64,000 nt of DNA from Chitinophaga hostae (lineage in GTDB: Bacteria; Bacteroidota; Bacteroidia; Chitinophagales; Chitinophagaceae): contig NZ_JAGTXB010000001.1 in the NCBI RefSeq assembly GCF_018224885.1, positions 682,001 to 746,000 on the forward strand. The letters run 5' to 3'. Under the pieces are notes generated by a model, which saw only the letters and a list, made by a program, of their open reading frames with translations, did no database searches and had not been told where the DNA came from. The translations under genes were made by a program, and so were the position numbers. Positions 55,514 through 64,000 of this stretch are shown one piece after another. The stretch's first letter is position 1. Every line of letters starts with the position of its first letter.

Positions 55514-58500
55514 TCACCCATGTGCTGATGCGACCTGTGTTTCGGCGTCATTTTCCAATTCTTCTTCATCCTGATGCGAGATCTTACCTCTGCGGGAAAG
55601 AAATGTATACATCGCCGGAATTACATAAAGCGTTAATACCAGCGAGAATATGATACCGCCTACTATCACAATACCCAATGGAATACGGCTGGTAGCAGCT
55701 GCTCCGAGCGACATGGCAATTGGCAACGCTCCGAGCGCCATCGCGAGGCTTGTCATCAGGATAGGGCGCAAACGCATGGAAGATGCATGTATCACTGCCT
55801 CCTCCTTTTTCATACCACTATCGCGCTGATGGTTTGCAAATTCAACGATGAGGATACCATTTTTCGTTACCAACCCTATCAGCATAATTACGCCGATCTG
55901 GGAAAAGATATTCCATGTTTGATTAAATAACCATAACGATAATAATGCACCGGCAAATGCCAGCGGTACAGTAAGCATGATGGTCAGCGGATCAGCCCAG
56001 CTTTCGAACTGAGCGGCCAGTACCAGGTAAATGAGTACCAGCGCTAAGCCCAATGCAAACATCGTGTTGGAGCCGCTTTCGGCATAGTCGCGGGATGAAC
56101 CGGATAATGCGGTATTGAAAGAATCATCCAGTACCCGTTCTTTTTGTAGTTTATCATAAATCCGGTACATCTCTTTAAGACCATCACCAATGGTTTTTCC
56201 TGGTGCCAACCCTGCGGAAATAGTAGCTGATTTATACCGGTTAAAGTGATAAATAATCGGCGGACTGGTTTCTTCCTCAATAGTTACTACGTTATCGAGT
56301 TGTATGGCTTCGCCACGGGAATTGCGTACATAGAGGTTTTGCAGATCCATCGGATCGTCACGATCGGCGCGGAATACCTGCCCCATTACCTGGTATTGTT
56401 TACCATTCCTGATAAAGTAACCATAACGCAGGTTACTCAATGCCAGCTGTAATGTTTGTGAAATATCCTGGACGGAAACGCCCAGCTGGGTGGCTTTATC
56501 GCGGTTAATATGAATACGCAGCTCGGGCTTATTGAATTTCAGGTCCACGTCGGTACCCTGGAACACCGTACTGTTACCTACTTCTTCCATGAATTTTGGC
56601 AGTACTGCTGTAAGTGTGTCAAAATTGATATGCTCCAGCACAAAGGATACAGGCAAGCCGCTGCGGCGTCCTACCTGGATGGTTTGTGATTCAATGGCAA
56701 ACACTTTTCCCTCCGGAAATTTATTCATGTTGCGGTTTACCATGTTCACGATATCTTTTTGTGAGCGCTTACGGTCGTGCGGTTCGGTGAGCATGACGTT
56801 GGCAAATGCTGTGTTCACGGCGCCTGATCCGCTGAATCCCGGGGAGGTAACGCTGAGCACAATTTTCTTTTCCGGTATAGAGTCAATCATGAACTTGGTG
56901 AGCTTGTCCACATAGTTATCCATGTAGTCGTAGGCAGTTCCTTCCGGTGTGGTAATAGAAAGACGGAAAGTACTGCGGTCTTCCAGCGGCGCCAGTTCAG
57001 ACTGTAATGTTTTAAAAAGGAAATAGATCATCACCAGGCAGCCGGTAATGATTAAACCTGCCACCCAACGGAAACGCATAAACGATTCCAGCGAGTTTTT
57101 ATAGCCATCTTCCATCCAGCGGAAGAAAGGTTCAGTTTTATTGTAAAACCAGGAGTGGGTATGTGTTTTACGGCCCAGTTTTACGTTCAGTACTGGTGTT
57201 AATGTCAGTGATACAAAGGCCGAGATGATGACGGCGCCGGCCACTACTATACCAAACTCACGGAACAGTTGTCCCACAAAGCCCTGGAGGAAGATAATAG
57301 GTAAGAATACAAAGGCCAGGGTTATAGAGGTGGCGATAACTGCAAAAAATATTTCTTCTGATCCTTCCCGGGCCGCCCGCATACGTGGGATACCCGCTTC
57401 TATCTTCTTATAAATATTTTCTGTTACCACAATACCGTCATCTACTACCAGTCCCGTTGCCAGTACGATGGCCAGGAGGGTGAGTATATTAATGGTGAAG
57501 CCACAGGCATACATGATAAAGAAAGCGCCGATCAGGGATACCGGGATATCTATTAATGGACGCAGTGCCATGAGCCAGTCGCGGAAAAACAGGTATACAA
57601 TAATGATTACCAGTACCAATGCCACAATAAGGGTTTCCTCTACTTCATCGATCGATTGTTTGATAAAGCGGGTATTATCCATGGCGATGTTTACGGAGTA
57701 GTCGTCCGGGATATCCTTTTTCAGCTGGTTGAAGCGTTTATAAAATTCATCTGCGATGGCCACATAGTTGGAGCCTGGCTGCGGAATAAGCGCCAGTGCA
57801 ATCATGGGGCTGCCGGATTCTTTCAGCACGGTTTCTTCATTTTCAGGTCCCAGTACTGCCTGCCCGATGTCGCGGATACGTATTTCGCTGCCGTTTACAT
57901 TTTTGATGATCAGTCCATTGAAGTCATCTTCCGATACAAGGCGGCCAAAGGTACGTACGGTGAAGTCGGTGGCGTTACCGGCTATTTTTCCGGAGGGCAG
58001 TTCCACGTTTTCGCGGGCGAGTGCTGCCTGTACATCGCCGGGAGTAAGGCTATAGGAAGATAGTTTTGCGGGATCCATCCAGATACGCATGGCGTACTTT
58101 TTTTCTCCCCATATCTGTATGGCGCTCACGCCGGGAATGGTTTGCAGTTTTTCGAGAAGTACGTTGGTGCCATATTCGGTTACTTCCAGCTGATTGCGGG
58201 TGTTGCTCTGTACGGTCATGGAGATAATGGCGTCTGAGTTGGCGTCCTGCTTGGAAACTACGGGCGGTGCGTCGATATCGGGTGGTAAACTGCGGAGGGC
58301 CTGTGATACTTTATCACGAACGTCGTTGGTGGCGCCTTCGAGGTCCTGTCCCAGTTCAAATTCCACTGTGATATTGCTGCTGCCCTGGCTGCTGCTGGAA
58401 GATATATTCTTGATCCCGGCGATACCATTGATTTGTTTTTCCAGTGGTTCGGTGATCTGTGTTTCTATGATGTCCGAATTGGCGCCGGCATAGGAGGTGC

Positions 58501-58642
58501 GTACGTTTACAATAGGCGGGTCAATAGCCGGGAAATCTCTCACACCCAGGAAAGTAAAGCCCACCAGTCCGAATATCACGATAATGATATTCATCACGAT
58601 GGCAAATACAGGGCGTTTGAGAGATAATGAAGGTAAACTCAT
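55514..58642 (-). CDS. RND-family efflux pump, inner-membrane permease (AcrB/MexB type)
   Basis: 1042 aa. N-terminal signature LSLKRPVFAIVMNIIIVIFG, twelve membrane helices, the two large periplasmic porter loops, and the proton-relay region in TM4 (LVVDDGIVVTENIYKKIEAG, near residue 402, with the conserved Asp-Asp pair). YFFKT and the hydrophobic C-terminal helices are as expected for HAE-1 pumps. It exports hydrophobic drugs, detergents or metabolites. A short palindromic repeat (58661-58692) lies between it and the adaptor gene. Confidence 0.95.
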   Translation of the reverse strand: MSLPSLSLKRPVFAIVMNIIIVIFGLVGFTFLGVRDFPAIDPPIVNVRTSYAGANSDIIETQITEPLEKQINGIAGIKNISSSSSQGSSNITVEFELGQDLEGATNDVRDKVSQALRSLPPDIDAPPVVSKQDANSDAIISMTVQSNTRNQLEVTEYGTNVLLEKLQTIPGVSAIQIWGEKKYAMRIWMDPAKLSSYSLTPGDVQAALARENVELPSGKIAGNATDFTVRTFGRLVSEDDFNGLIIKNVNGSEIRIRDIGQAVLGPENEETVLKESGSPMIALALIPQPGSNYVAIADEFYKRFNQLKKDIPDDYSVNIAMDNTRFIKQSIDEVEETLIVALVLVIIIVYLFFRDWLMALRPLIDIPVSLIGAFFIMYACGFTINILTLLAIVLATGLVVDDGIVVTENIYKKIEAGIPRMRAAREGSEEIFFAVIATSITLAFVFLPIIFLQGFVGQLFREFGIVVAGAVIISAFVSLTLTPVLNVKLGRKTHTHSWFYNKTEPFFRWMEDGYKNSLESFMRFRWVAGLIITGCLVMIYFLFKTLQSELAPLEDRSTFRLSITTPEGTAYDYMDNYVDKLTKFMIDSIPEKKIVLSVTSPGFSGSGAVNTAFANVMLTEPHDRKRSQKDIVNMVNRNMNKFPEGKVFAIESQTIQVGRRSGLPVSFVLEHINFDTLTAVLPKFMEEVGNSTVFQGTDVDLKFNKPELRIHINRDKATQLGVSVQDISQTLQLALSNLRYGYFIRNGKQYQVMGQVFRADRDDPMDLQNLYVRNSRGEAIQLDNVVTIEEETSPPIIYHFNRYKSATISAGLAPGKTIGDGLKEMYRIYDKLQKERVLDDSFNTALSGSSRDYAESGSNTMFALGLALVLIYLVLAAQFESWADPLTIMLTVPLAFAGALLSLWLFNQTWNIFSQIGVIMLIGLVTKNGILIVEFANHQRDSGMKKEEAVIHASSMRLRPILMTSLAMALGALPIAMSLGAAATSRIPLGIVIVGGIIFSLVLTLYVIPAMYTFLSRRGKISHQDEEELENDAETQVASAHG

Positions 58643-58660
58643 GGTAAATATTTTGGAAAG

Positions 58661-58692
58661 AATTACGAATTCGTAATTCCTGATTCGTAATT
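58661..58692. repeat. Short relative of the ATTACGAATTA repeat, copy C
   Basis: AATTACGAATTCGTAATTCC and a following ATTCGTAATTC repeat the words of copies A and B. It occupies most of the 55-bp gap inside the RND operon, between adaptor and pump. Confidence 0.65.
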
Positions 58693-58697
58693 CTTCA

Positions 58698-59783
58698 TTA
58701 TTGTATCTTATTATACTTCAGCGGCATTCCTGGTTTCAGCTGGAGGATACCGGTAGTGATAACGGTATCTCCCGGTTGCAGTCCGCTGGTGATCTGAACC
58801 GAGCTTTCCGTGCGCAGGCCTGTTTCCACTATTACAAATTTGGCGGTGCCTTTGTCTGCAACAATTACTTTTTTATCGCGGGTACCTGGAATAACGGCTT
58901 GTGAAGGGATCATCATGGCGTCTGGCAGGTCTTTCAGTATAATTTTCACTTTAGCAAAGGAGCCCGGGAAGAGTACACCATTATTATTAGGAACGATGGC
59001 CCGGAGTTTCACGGTGCGGGTGGTCAGGTCTATTTTAGGATCGATGGCGTAGATGCTGCCTTTATATTCTTTGGTATCGCCGGCCACATAAAAATTCACC
59101 TGGTCGCCATTTTTTATAGCGTTACGGTATTTTTCGGCTACCGCGAAGTCCATTTTTAATGGATCTATCTGTTGGAGGGTGGTAAGAATGGTGGCGGAAG
59201 ACACAATGGCGCCTTCGCTGACATTCCTCAATCCGAGCTTCCCGCTGAAGGGGGCACGGAGTTCTGTTTTCTGCAGTTGCGTTTGGGTATAGTCCATATC
59301 GGCTCCGTAGGCGCTTACCTGGTTGCGGGTCACATCTACGTCCTGTTGGCTGATACCATTTATTTTAAGCAGGTTTTCCTGGCGTTCGAGGGTAGTTTTG
59401 GCCAGTTGCTGCTGTAATTTCAGCTTTTGAAGCTGGGCTTTAAGGTCTTCGTCGTATAATTTTACGAGGAGGTCTCCTTTTTTAACGGAAGTTCCTTCTT
59501 TAAAATAAAGGTGTATGATGCGGCCATTGATTTCGGGTTTCACCTCTACTTCCTCATTGCTTTGCAAGGTGCCGCTTGCTTCAATAGATTGGTCGAGCCG
59601 GGATGTTTTAACTACCCAGGCATCTGTGAGCAGTACTTTAGCACCGCCGCCTTTAGCCCCGGCGGCGCCGGCAGTTGGTTCGCCGGTCTTATTGCCGGCT
59701 ATTTTCTTGTAAACGAGGAAGATGACGATACCCGCTACGACCAATAATATTATTGAACGAACGGTCTTTTTGGTGATGGCCAT
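58698..59783 (-). CDS. RND efflux periplasmic adaptor (MFP/HlyD family)
   Basis: 361 aa. One N-terminal membrane helix (SIILLVVAGIVIFLVYKKIA), a Gly/Ala-rich linker, then barrel-sandwich (VKPEINGRIIHLYFKEGTSV near 83, then the coiled-coil hairpin about 108-150) and beta-barrel domains (FAVAEKYRNAIKNGDQVNFYV). It bridges pump and TolC. The upstream region holds AGCTGTTAGC-type repeats, so this is the operon's first gene. Substrate unknown. Confidence 0.94.
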   Translation of the reverse strand: MAITKKTVRSIILLVVAGIVIFLVYKKIAGNKTGEPTAGAAGAKGGGAKVLLTDAWVVKTSRLDQSIEASGTLQSNEEVEVKPEINGRIIHLYFKEGTSVKKGDLLVKLYDEDLKAQLQKLKLQQQLAKTTLERQENLLKINGISQQDVDVTRNQVSAYGADMDYTQTQLQKTELRAPFSGKLGLRNVSEGAIVSSATILTTLQQIDPLKMDFAVAEKYRNAIKNGDQVNFYVAGDTKEYKGSIYAIDPKIDLTTRTVKLRAIVPNNNGVLFPGSFAKVKIILKDLPDAMMIPSQAVIPGTRDKKVIVADKGTAKFVIVETGLRTESSVQITSGLQPGDTVITTGILQLKPGMPLKYNKIQ

Positions 59784-59795
59784 ATCTATTTTTTA

Positions 59796-59940
59796 TAGCT
59801 GTTAGCTTTTGGCTGTTAGCGTTTAGCGAAAATGCAGCGAATATTAGCTACTGGTTCCGGTTTATCAGCTTCAGGCAAAAGCGGTAAATGTTAGCTGTTA
59901 GTTCCTGGTTTGTTAGTTTTTAGCAAAAGAGCAGCGAATA
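59796..59940. repeat. AGCTGTTAGC-family repeat with 96-bp direct repeat
   Basis: Two similar stretches of about 48 bp, 59796-59843 and 59892-59940, both begin TAGCTGTTAG and end GCAGCGAATA. They share words with 30391-30465 (ATGCAGCG) and 62650-62680. The rest of the 567-bp gap 59784-60350 shows no other gene or RNA. Confidence 0.7.
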
Positions 59941-60288
59941 CAGTACCTGGAAACAGGCTATTCATACTACTGGTCTCATAAGCCGGACAAATTTACGCAT
60001 TGAGGGGCCTGAAAGCTACCGGCAACTGTTAAATAGCGTTAAGGCTTTAGATAAGTGGCTAAATAGCCGGTTGAATGGAGATATTTTAAGATTTATATAT
60101 TTTGAATTTGGGAGATTGGCGTATTTGTCCCGAAAAAGGCGACTTTTGTGGTAAAATATGCAAATCTGTAAACCTGCCAGGATCAAAATTATATAAATTC
60201 TTTTATTAACAAAGCAATGAATATGTTTACTGTACTGGGTTTGGTGGGATTGGCCCTATTGGAGCGCCTTTAAAATTCGGGCTATCTG

Positions 60289-60317
60289 TTGGCAATTCAA
60301 TAAAAATTATATTTTTG
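60289..60317 (+). promoter_or_regulatory. Promoter of the acpP-fabF-rnc operon
   Basis: TTG at 60289-60291, an 18-bp spacer, then TATTTTTG at 60310-60317 matching TAnnTTTG; the acpP ATG is 33 bp downstream. Confidence 0.65.
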
Positions 60318-60350
60318 CAGTCAAGTTTTAAACCAAAAACACTTAAAATT

Positions 60351-60587
60351 ATGTCAGACATTGCATCAAGAGTTAAAAAGATCATCATTGACAAATTGGG
60401 CGTTGACGAAGCCGAGGTAACTCCTGAAGCCAGCTTCACCAACGACTTAGGCGCTGACTCTTTGGATACGGTAGAACTGATTATGGAATTCGAAAAAGAA
60501 TTCAACATCTCCATTCCTGACGAACAAGCTGAAACTATTACTACTGTTGGCCAGGCAGTTGCTTACCTGGAAGAACATGTAAAATAA
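60351..60587 (+). CDS. acpP: Acyl carrier protein
   Basis: 78 aa, acidic. Ser of the [10 protein letters not shown] motif (near residue 40) carries the phosphopantetheine arm that holds growing fatty acyl chains. The ATG at 60351 ([16 protein letters not shown]) is preferred to an upstream in-frame start at 60315 that would add 12 residues overlapping the promoter region. It is first in the acpP-fabF-rnc operon, an arrangement conserved in Bacteroidota. Confidence 0.97.
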   Translation: MSDIASRVKKIIIDKLGVDEAEVTPEASFTNDLGADSLDTVELIMEFEKEFNISIPDEQAETITTVGQAVAYLEEHVK

Positions 60588-60610
60588 TCCTCCTAATCAG
60601 AATTGTTTTA

Positions 60611-61864
60611 ATGCAACCAAGACGAGTTGTCGTTACAGGTTTAGGCGCTCTTACACCGCTCGGCAATTCCGTAGCTGATTTTTGGCACGGATTGACGAAC
60701 GGTGTATCCGGCGCGGATTTTATCAAGCAATTTGATGCTTCCAAGTTTAAAACTCGTTTTGCTTGTGAACTGAAAAATTTTGATCCTGCTAACTACCTGG
60801 ACAAAAAAGAGGCCCGTAAAATGGACCCCTTTACACAAACGGCTGTAATTGCCGCAGATCAGGCGATACTGGACGCCAATATCAATAAAGACAAGATCAA
60901 TGCTGATCGTGTTGGGGTGATATGGGGTACCGGTGTTGGAGGTATGATCAATTTCAGTAACGAACTGAAAGAGTTCCACACAGGGGATGGTACACCCCGC
61001 TTCAGCCCATTCCTTATTCCAAGGCTTATTCTTGATATCGCGGCCGGGTATATTTCTATCCGCCATGGTTTCAGGGGGCCCAATTTTTCCGTTGTATCTG
61101 CTTGTGCATCTGCTACTAACGCTATTATAGAGGCAATGTACAGTATCCGATATGGTAAAACTGACATGGTTATTACCGGAGGATCGGAGAATGTCATCAA
61201 CGAACCTTGTGTTGGCGGATTTAATGCCATGAAGGCCCTTTCGGAAAGAAATGATGACCCTAAAACTGCTTCCCGCCCCTTTGATCTCGACCGCGATGGT
61301 TTTGTCATGGGAGAAGGAGCTGGTGCCCTGGTACTGGAATCGTTAGAACATGCACAGGAAAGAGGCGCCAGGATATATGCAGAGTTAGCCGGCGGCGGCG
61401 CTACCGCAGATGCGTATCACATCACTGCCCCCCATCCGGAAGGACTGGGCGCATTGAATGTAATGCGTAACGCTTTGGCAGATGCCGGTATGCAGGCTGA
61501 TGAAATCGATTATATCAACGTTCACGGTACTTCCACTCCGTTGGGAGATATTGCCGAAGTAAAAGCCATTCAGAGCGTTTTTGGCGAGCACGCATATAAA
61601 ATGAACATCAGCTCTACAAAATCCATGACTGGTCACTTACTCGGGGCTGCCGGCGCCGTTGAATCTATAGCCGTAATTATGTCAATCCTCGATGGCATAG
61701 TTCCTCCTACGATCAACCACTTCACTGACGACCCGCAGTTAGACCCGAAGCTGAATTTTACTTTTAATATCGCACAAAAGAGAGAAGTAGGCGCCGGATT
61801 ATCCAATACCTTTGGTTTTGGAGGACATAACGCCTCCGTGATTTTCAAAAAATTCGTTCCTTGA
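60611..61864 (+). CDS. fabF: 3-oxoacyl-[acyl-carrier-protein] synthase II
   Basis: 417 aa. Elongating condensing enzyme of fatty acid synthesis. Catalytic triad regions visible: Cys in VVSACASATNAI near residue 163, His in NVHGTSTPLGD near 305 and His in KSMTGHLLGAAGAVE near 342; GFGGHNASVIFK closes the active site. The start QPRRVVVTGLGALTPLGN is typical. It follows acpP by 23 bp and leads into rnc with a 10-bp gap. Confidence 0.97.
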   Translation: MQPRRVVVTGLGALTPLGNSVADFWHGLTNGVSGADFIKQFDASKFKTRFACELKNFDPANYLDKKEARKMDPFTQTAVIAADQAILDANINKDKINADRVGVIWGTGVGGMINFSNELKEFHTGDGTPRFSPFLIPRLILDIAAGYISIRHGFRGPNFSVVSACASATNAIIEAMYSIRYGKTDMVITGGSENVINEPCVGGFNAMKALSERNDDPKTASRPFDLDRDGFVMGEGAGALVLESLEHAQERGARIYAELAGGGATADAYHITAPHPEGLGALNVMRNALADAGMQADEIDYINVHGTSTPLGDIAEVKAIQSVFGEHAYKMNISSTKSMTGHLLGAAGAVESIAVIMSILDGIVPPTINHFTDDPQLDPKLNFTFNIAQKREVGAGLSNTFGFGGHNASVIFKKFVP

Positions 61865-61874
61865 TCCTGATTGT

Positions 61875-62594
61875 GTGAATTTACTGCCAGGTTTTTTATA
61901 TCGACTAGTTTCCAAAAAACGGCACTTATATAAAGAGCTGCACAACCTGTTGGGTTTTCCCCCAGGCAACTTTGCCCTTTATGAAGTGGCCCTGAGCCAT
62001 CGTTCCAGTAAAGAAAAATTCCTGGAAAGCAACGAAAGGCTGGAATACCTCGGTGACGCCATTCTCGGTGCCATTGTGGGAGACTATCTCTTTAAAAAAT
62101 ATCCCTACAAAACAGAAGGTTATTTAACGGAGATGCGATCCAAAATCGTTAACCGGCAACAGTTAAATGACATCGCCATCAAAATGGGACTGCGCAAGCT
62201 GACCATCTACGATAAATACAACAGCTTTCTCAAAATCAGCCAGATATTCGGCAACACCCTCGAAGCCCTGGTTGGCGCCGTTTACCTCGACCGCGGTTAC
62301 AATAAAACCCAGCAGTTCGTTCACAAACGCATTATCATGCCATACATCGATATGGAAATGTTGGAAACCGTGGAAATGAACCACAAAAACAAACTATACG
62401 GCTGGGCCAATAAAAATGGCAAAACCCTCGAATTCGAATTACTCGAGGAACAAATGGATAATGGCCGGCGTATATTCACTGTGGGGGCTGTGGTAGACGG
62501 AGAACTGATCTGCAGCGGTAAAGCCTTTAATAAAAAAGATGCCAGCCAGATTGCCGCCCAGCAAGCCATTATACAACTTGGACTGGGCGACTAA
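61875..62594 (+). CDS. rnc: Ribonuclease III
   Basis: 239 aa from a GTG start at 61875. Double-strand RNA endonuclease for rRNA and mRNA processing. The signature NERLEYLGDAILGAIVGDYL (near residue 53) carries the catalytic Glu and Asp; the second metal-site region is FGNTLEALVGAVYLD near 125. A double-stranded RNA-binding domain follows (about 170-237), ending DASQIAAQQAIIQLGL. It is third in the acpP operon. Confidence 0.96.
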   Translation: MNLLPGFLYRLVSKKRHLYKELHNLLGFPPGNFALYEVALSHRSSKEKFLESNERLEYLGDAILGAIVGDYLFKKYPYKTEGYLTEMRSKIVNRQQLNDIAIKMGLRKLTIYDKYNSFLKISQIFGNTLEALVGAVYLDRGYNKTQQFVHKRIIMPYIDMEMLETVEMNHKNKLYGWANKNGKTLEFELLEEQMDNGRRIFTVGAVVDGELICSGKAFNKKDASQIAAQQAIIQLGLGD

Positions 62595-62649
62595 ACTCGT
62601 CGGCTGATTATTCCTGCATCATTCTGCCACATTCAATTATCCTCCGCTT

Positions 62650-62680
62650 GCTAAGAGCTAACAGCTAATGGCTAACAGCT
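62650..62680. repeat. AGCTAACAGCTAATGGCTAA-type repeat
   Basis: Short direct and inverted word repeats of the AGCTGTTAGC family, lying in the 89-bp gap between rnc (plus) and the converging GyrI-like gene (minus). Confidence 0.6.
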
Positions 62681-62683
62681 CCT

Positions 62684-63286
62684 CTATCTCACCGGATGCC
62701 TTAATATCGTTTTTAATTTCTCCGGTGCAGTTTTCCTGTAGTCGGATAAGTAAATTTCATGATGACGCCCGTTCATTTGCAAGCCTCTCTGCTGCATGAA
62801 ATCCTCCATCTTTTTCAATGAACCCGGCTCCTCGCTAAAAGGGCCTGTGTGCAACAATTGTATACACAACCCCTCTTCTATATGCTTGAAATCTACTGCA
62901 CGGATATAAACCGATTTCTTCTTCTTTTCTGCCGACAGTACTGCCTCTGAAAATTGTTGCCTTGTTACTTCATCCGGCATCCGGATAGCCAGCTCATAAT
63001 GCCACTGGTCCCTGGGTACCTGTAACGGATCAACGCTATTGTCATCTACCCACCAGAAGCCCTCCAGTTTACTTACGGTAAAATCCCGGCCTTTTTGTTT
63101 GCTGCTGAACTTAATGCCGTAAGCTACCGCATACAAAGCGGCAGTAACTTCTCCAAATGCAGCACCATTGGGATCTCCCTTGCCAGATATAGTAACAAAA
63201 AGACCTTTTTCTATGGTAACCAGCTCCGGGATGCCGGTTGCTGTATAGTATTGTTTGAATGTTTTAGTTAAATCCAGTTTATTCAT
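62684..63286 (-). CDS. GyrI-like small-molecule-binding domain protein
   Basis: 200 aa, single GyrI-like (AraC effector-binding type) domain: IPELVTIEKGLFVTISGKGD near residue 20, WHYELAIRMPDEV near 95, and CIQLLHTGPFSEEPGSLKKM near 140. Such domains bind drugs or toxins or sense them. The ATG at 63286 is chosen because the frame above it contains a membrane-like stretch not seen in relatives. The next gene (63438) is another member, so this is a pair. Confidence 0.82.
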   Translation of the reverse strand: MNKLDLTKTFKQYYTATGIPELVTIEKGLFVTISGKGDPNGAAFGEVTAALYAVAYGIKFSSKQKGRDFTVSKLEGFWWVDDNSVDPLQVPRDQWHYELAIRMPDEVTRQQFSEAVLSAEKKKKSVYIRAVDFKHIEEGLCIQLLHTGPFSEEPGSLKKMEDFMQQRGLQMNGRHHEIYLSDYRKTAPEKLKTILRHPVR

Positions 63287-63437
63287 GTTTGTTAATGTTA
63301 GCTGTATATCAAAAACAAATGTGATCAGAAGCAACCATCCCAGGTATATGTAAGTTTTCATTTGTGAAAGGTTGAATTCCTGTTGTTGGTATAGCCAATA
63401 ATGGGTACAGGCGCCCGTTCCCGTACCCACTATCCTG

Positions 63438-64000
63438 CTATACTATCCCAATTTGCACATTGGTAATGTTCTTTTCCGGATGCTCAAAGTTGTAGCGCAG
63501 GTACTGCTCCCGGGTATAGCCATTCATTTGTAAGCCCAGCATTCCCATACCGGCAAACAGTTTACCGTAAGTGTTAGCCAGGAGATCCCAGGAACCGTGA
63601 TGCTGCATACCTACACACTTGAATGGCGGCAATGTTTCACACTGCCAGGGTGCGGTAACGGGTTTTACTTCGGTAACCGGTAGTCCTATATCCAGTGTAA
63701 ATACGGTGTCCGGCTGTCCATCGAAGCCATGATAGTGCCATTGCGGTGCGCCACAGATCTCCAGCCCGGCTTCCACTGCCTGTTGATACACCACTTTAAT
63801 AGCGGTACGTACCAGCTCTATCATACCTGCATAATTAGTTTCGTAACGACGATAGAAGAAATGAAAAGGGAGGGTGTTTTCCAGTTCTGTACCTGCTGAT
63901 CCGGCATCAAAAAAGCTGAACCAGAACTTAAGCTGTTCGTTCTCCTGTAAATCAAAGTGGTTAAAGATAGCTTTGGTAAACGCTACCATAGCGGTAGCGC
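63438..64000 (-). CDS. GyrI-like protein, possibly 5'-truncated at window edge
   Basis: From 63438 to the edge, at least 183 aa. GyrI-like/effector-binding domain in the second half: FTLDIGLPVTEVKPVTAPWQ, then FKCVGMQHHGSWDLLANTYG and MNGYTREQYLRYNFEHPEKN, typical of the domain. The first in-frame ATG is at 63989, but the frame stays open to the window end, so the true start may lie outside, perhaps with an N-terminal SRPBCC-type domain. It is followed by the second GyrI-like gene on the same strand. Confidence 0.75.
   Translation of the reverse strand, partial: ATAMVAFTKAIFNHFDLQENEQLKFWFSFFDAGSAGTELENTLPFHFFYRRYETNYAGMIELVRTAIKVVYQQAVEAGLEICGAPQWHYHGFDGQPDTVFTLDIGLPVTEVKPVTAPWQCETLPPFKCVGMQHHGSWDLLANTYGKLFAGMGMLGLQMNGYTREQYLRYNFEHPEKNITNVQIGIV

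Noticed and set aside
60227..60514. 95-codon minus-strand frame over acpP
   Set aside because: Antisense shadow of acpP and its promoter region.
1..64000. tRNA or rRNA genes
   Set aside because: No cloverleaf with T-loop and CCA context or rRNA-like sequence was recognised in the gaps; a computed tRNA scan would be decisive.

Overview
The window looks like a chromosomal segment of a Bacteroidota bacterium, most likely Chitinophagaceae and Chitinophaga-like. The reasons are a SusC/SusD pair, families largely confined to the phylum (DUF3078, DUF2490, a cysteine-poor DksA/TraR protein, bacterial GGGP synthase), LytS/LytTR signalling, promoters of the TTTG-N19-TAnnTTTG type, mostly weak Shine-Dalgarno sites, and a T6SS-iii-like VgrG. 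No rRNA, tRNA, CRISPR array, prophage or intact insertion sequence was seen.

Layout. 0-5.2 kb: PepSY-like secreted protein, ileS and a DksA-like protein with a histone-H1-like tail. 5.2-8.8 kb (minus): a GT81-like glycosyltransferase fused to a degenerate HAD domain, and an MsbA-like exporter. 8.9-17.9 kb: mostly housekeeping (rbfA, LolC/E-like permease, transketolase N-half, WecA/MraY-like transferase, frr, EamA transporter, PPK2, mscL, DUF3078 protein, scpA). 17.9-22.6 kb: AraC regulator, pirin, YceI, nitroreductase, OsmC and a second pirin, an apparent redox/electrophile-stress neighbourhood. 22.7-31.2 kb: HAD phosphatase, coiled-coil protein, PAS sensor, ferredoxin-type reductase, dxs, LytS/LytT pair, GGGP synthase. 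31.5-36.4 kb: class II ribonucleotide reductase, a gene-free stretch with a candidate small RNA or leader, and two small envelope proteins. 36.6-44.1 kb (minus): DUF2490, SusD, SusC, GNAT, divergent PRPP synthetase.

45.1-52.2 kb (minus) is the most unusual part: a compact four-gene module of VgrG spike, a 58-aa small protein, a 1300-aa PAAR-like (DUF4280) protein ending in two predicted peptidoglycan hydrolases (GH19-like and LAS metallopeptidase), and a lipoprotein that is the obvious immunity candidate. It is preceded by an operator-like palindrome, a very AT-rich stretch and a four-copy tandem repeat. No T6SS structural genes are in the window, so it reads as an orphan effector-immunity cassette that would use an apparatus encoded elsewhere.

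53.3-59.8 kb (minus) holds a secreted lectin-like protein and a tripartite RND efflux operon (adaptor, pump, TolC). 60.3-62.6 kb is the acpP-fabF-rnc operon, and the window ends in two GyrI-like proteins, the last cut by the edge.

Intergenic gaps carry many long hairpins. Some are ordinary bidirectional terminators. Others belong to word-like dispersed repeat families (one rich in ATTACGAATTA, one in AGCTGTTAGC) or are very long perfect palindromes with up to 43 bp per arm. Several start sites below were moved to an internal ATG. All functions are read from sequence alone.
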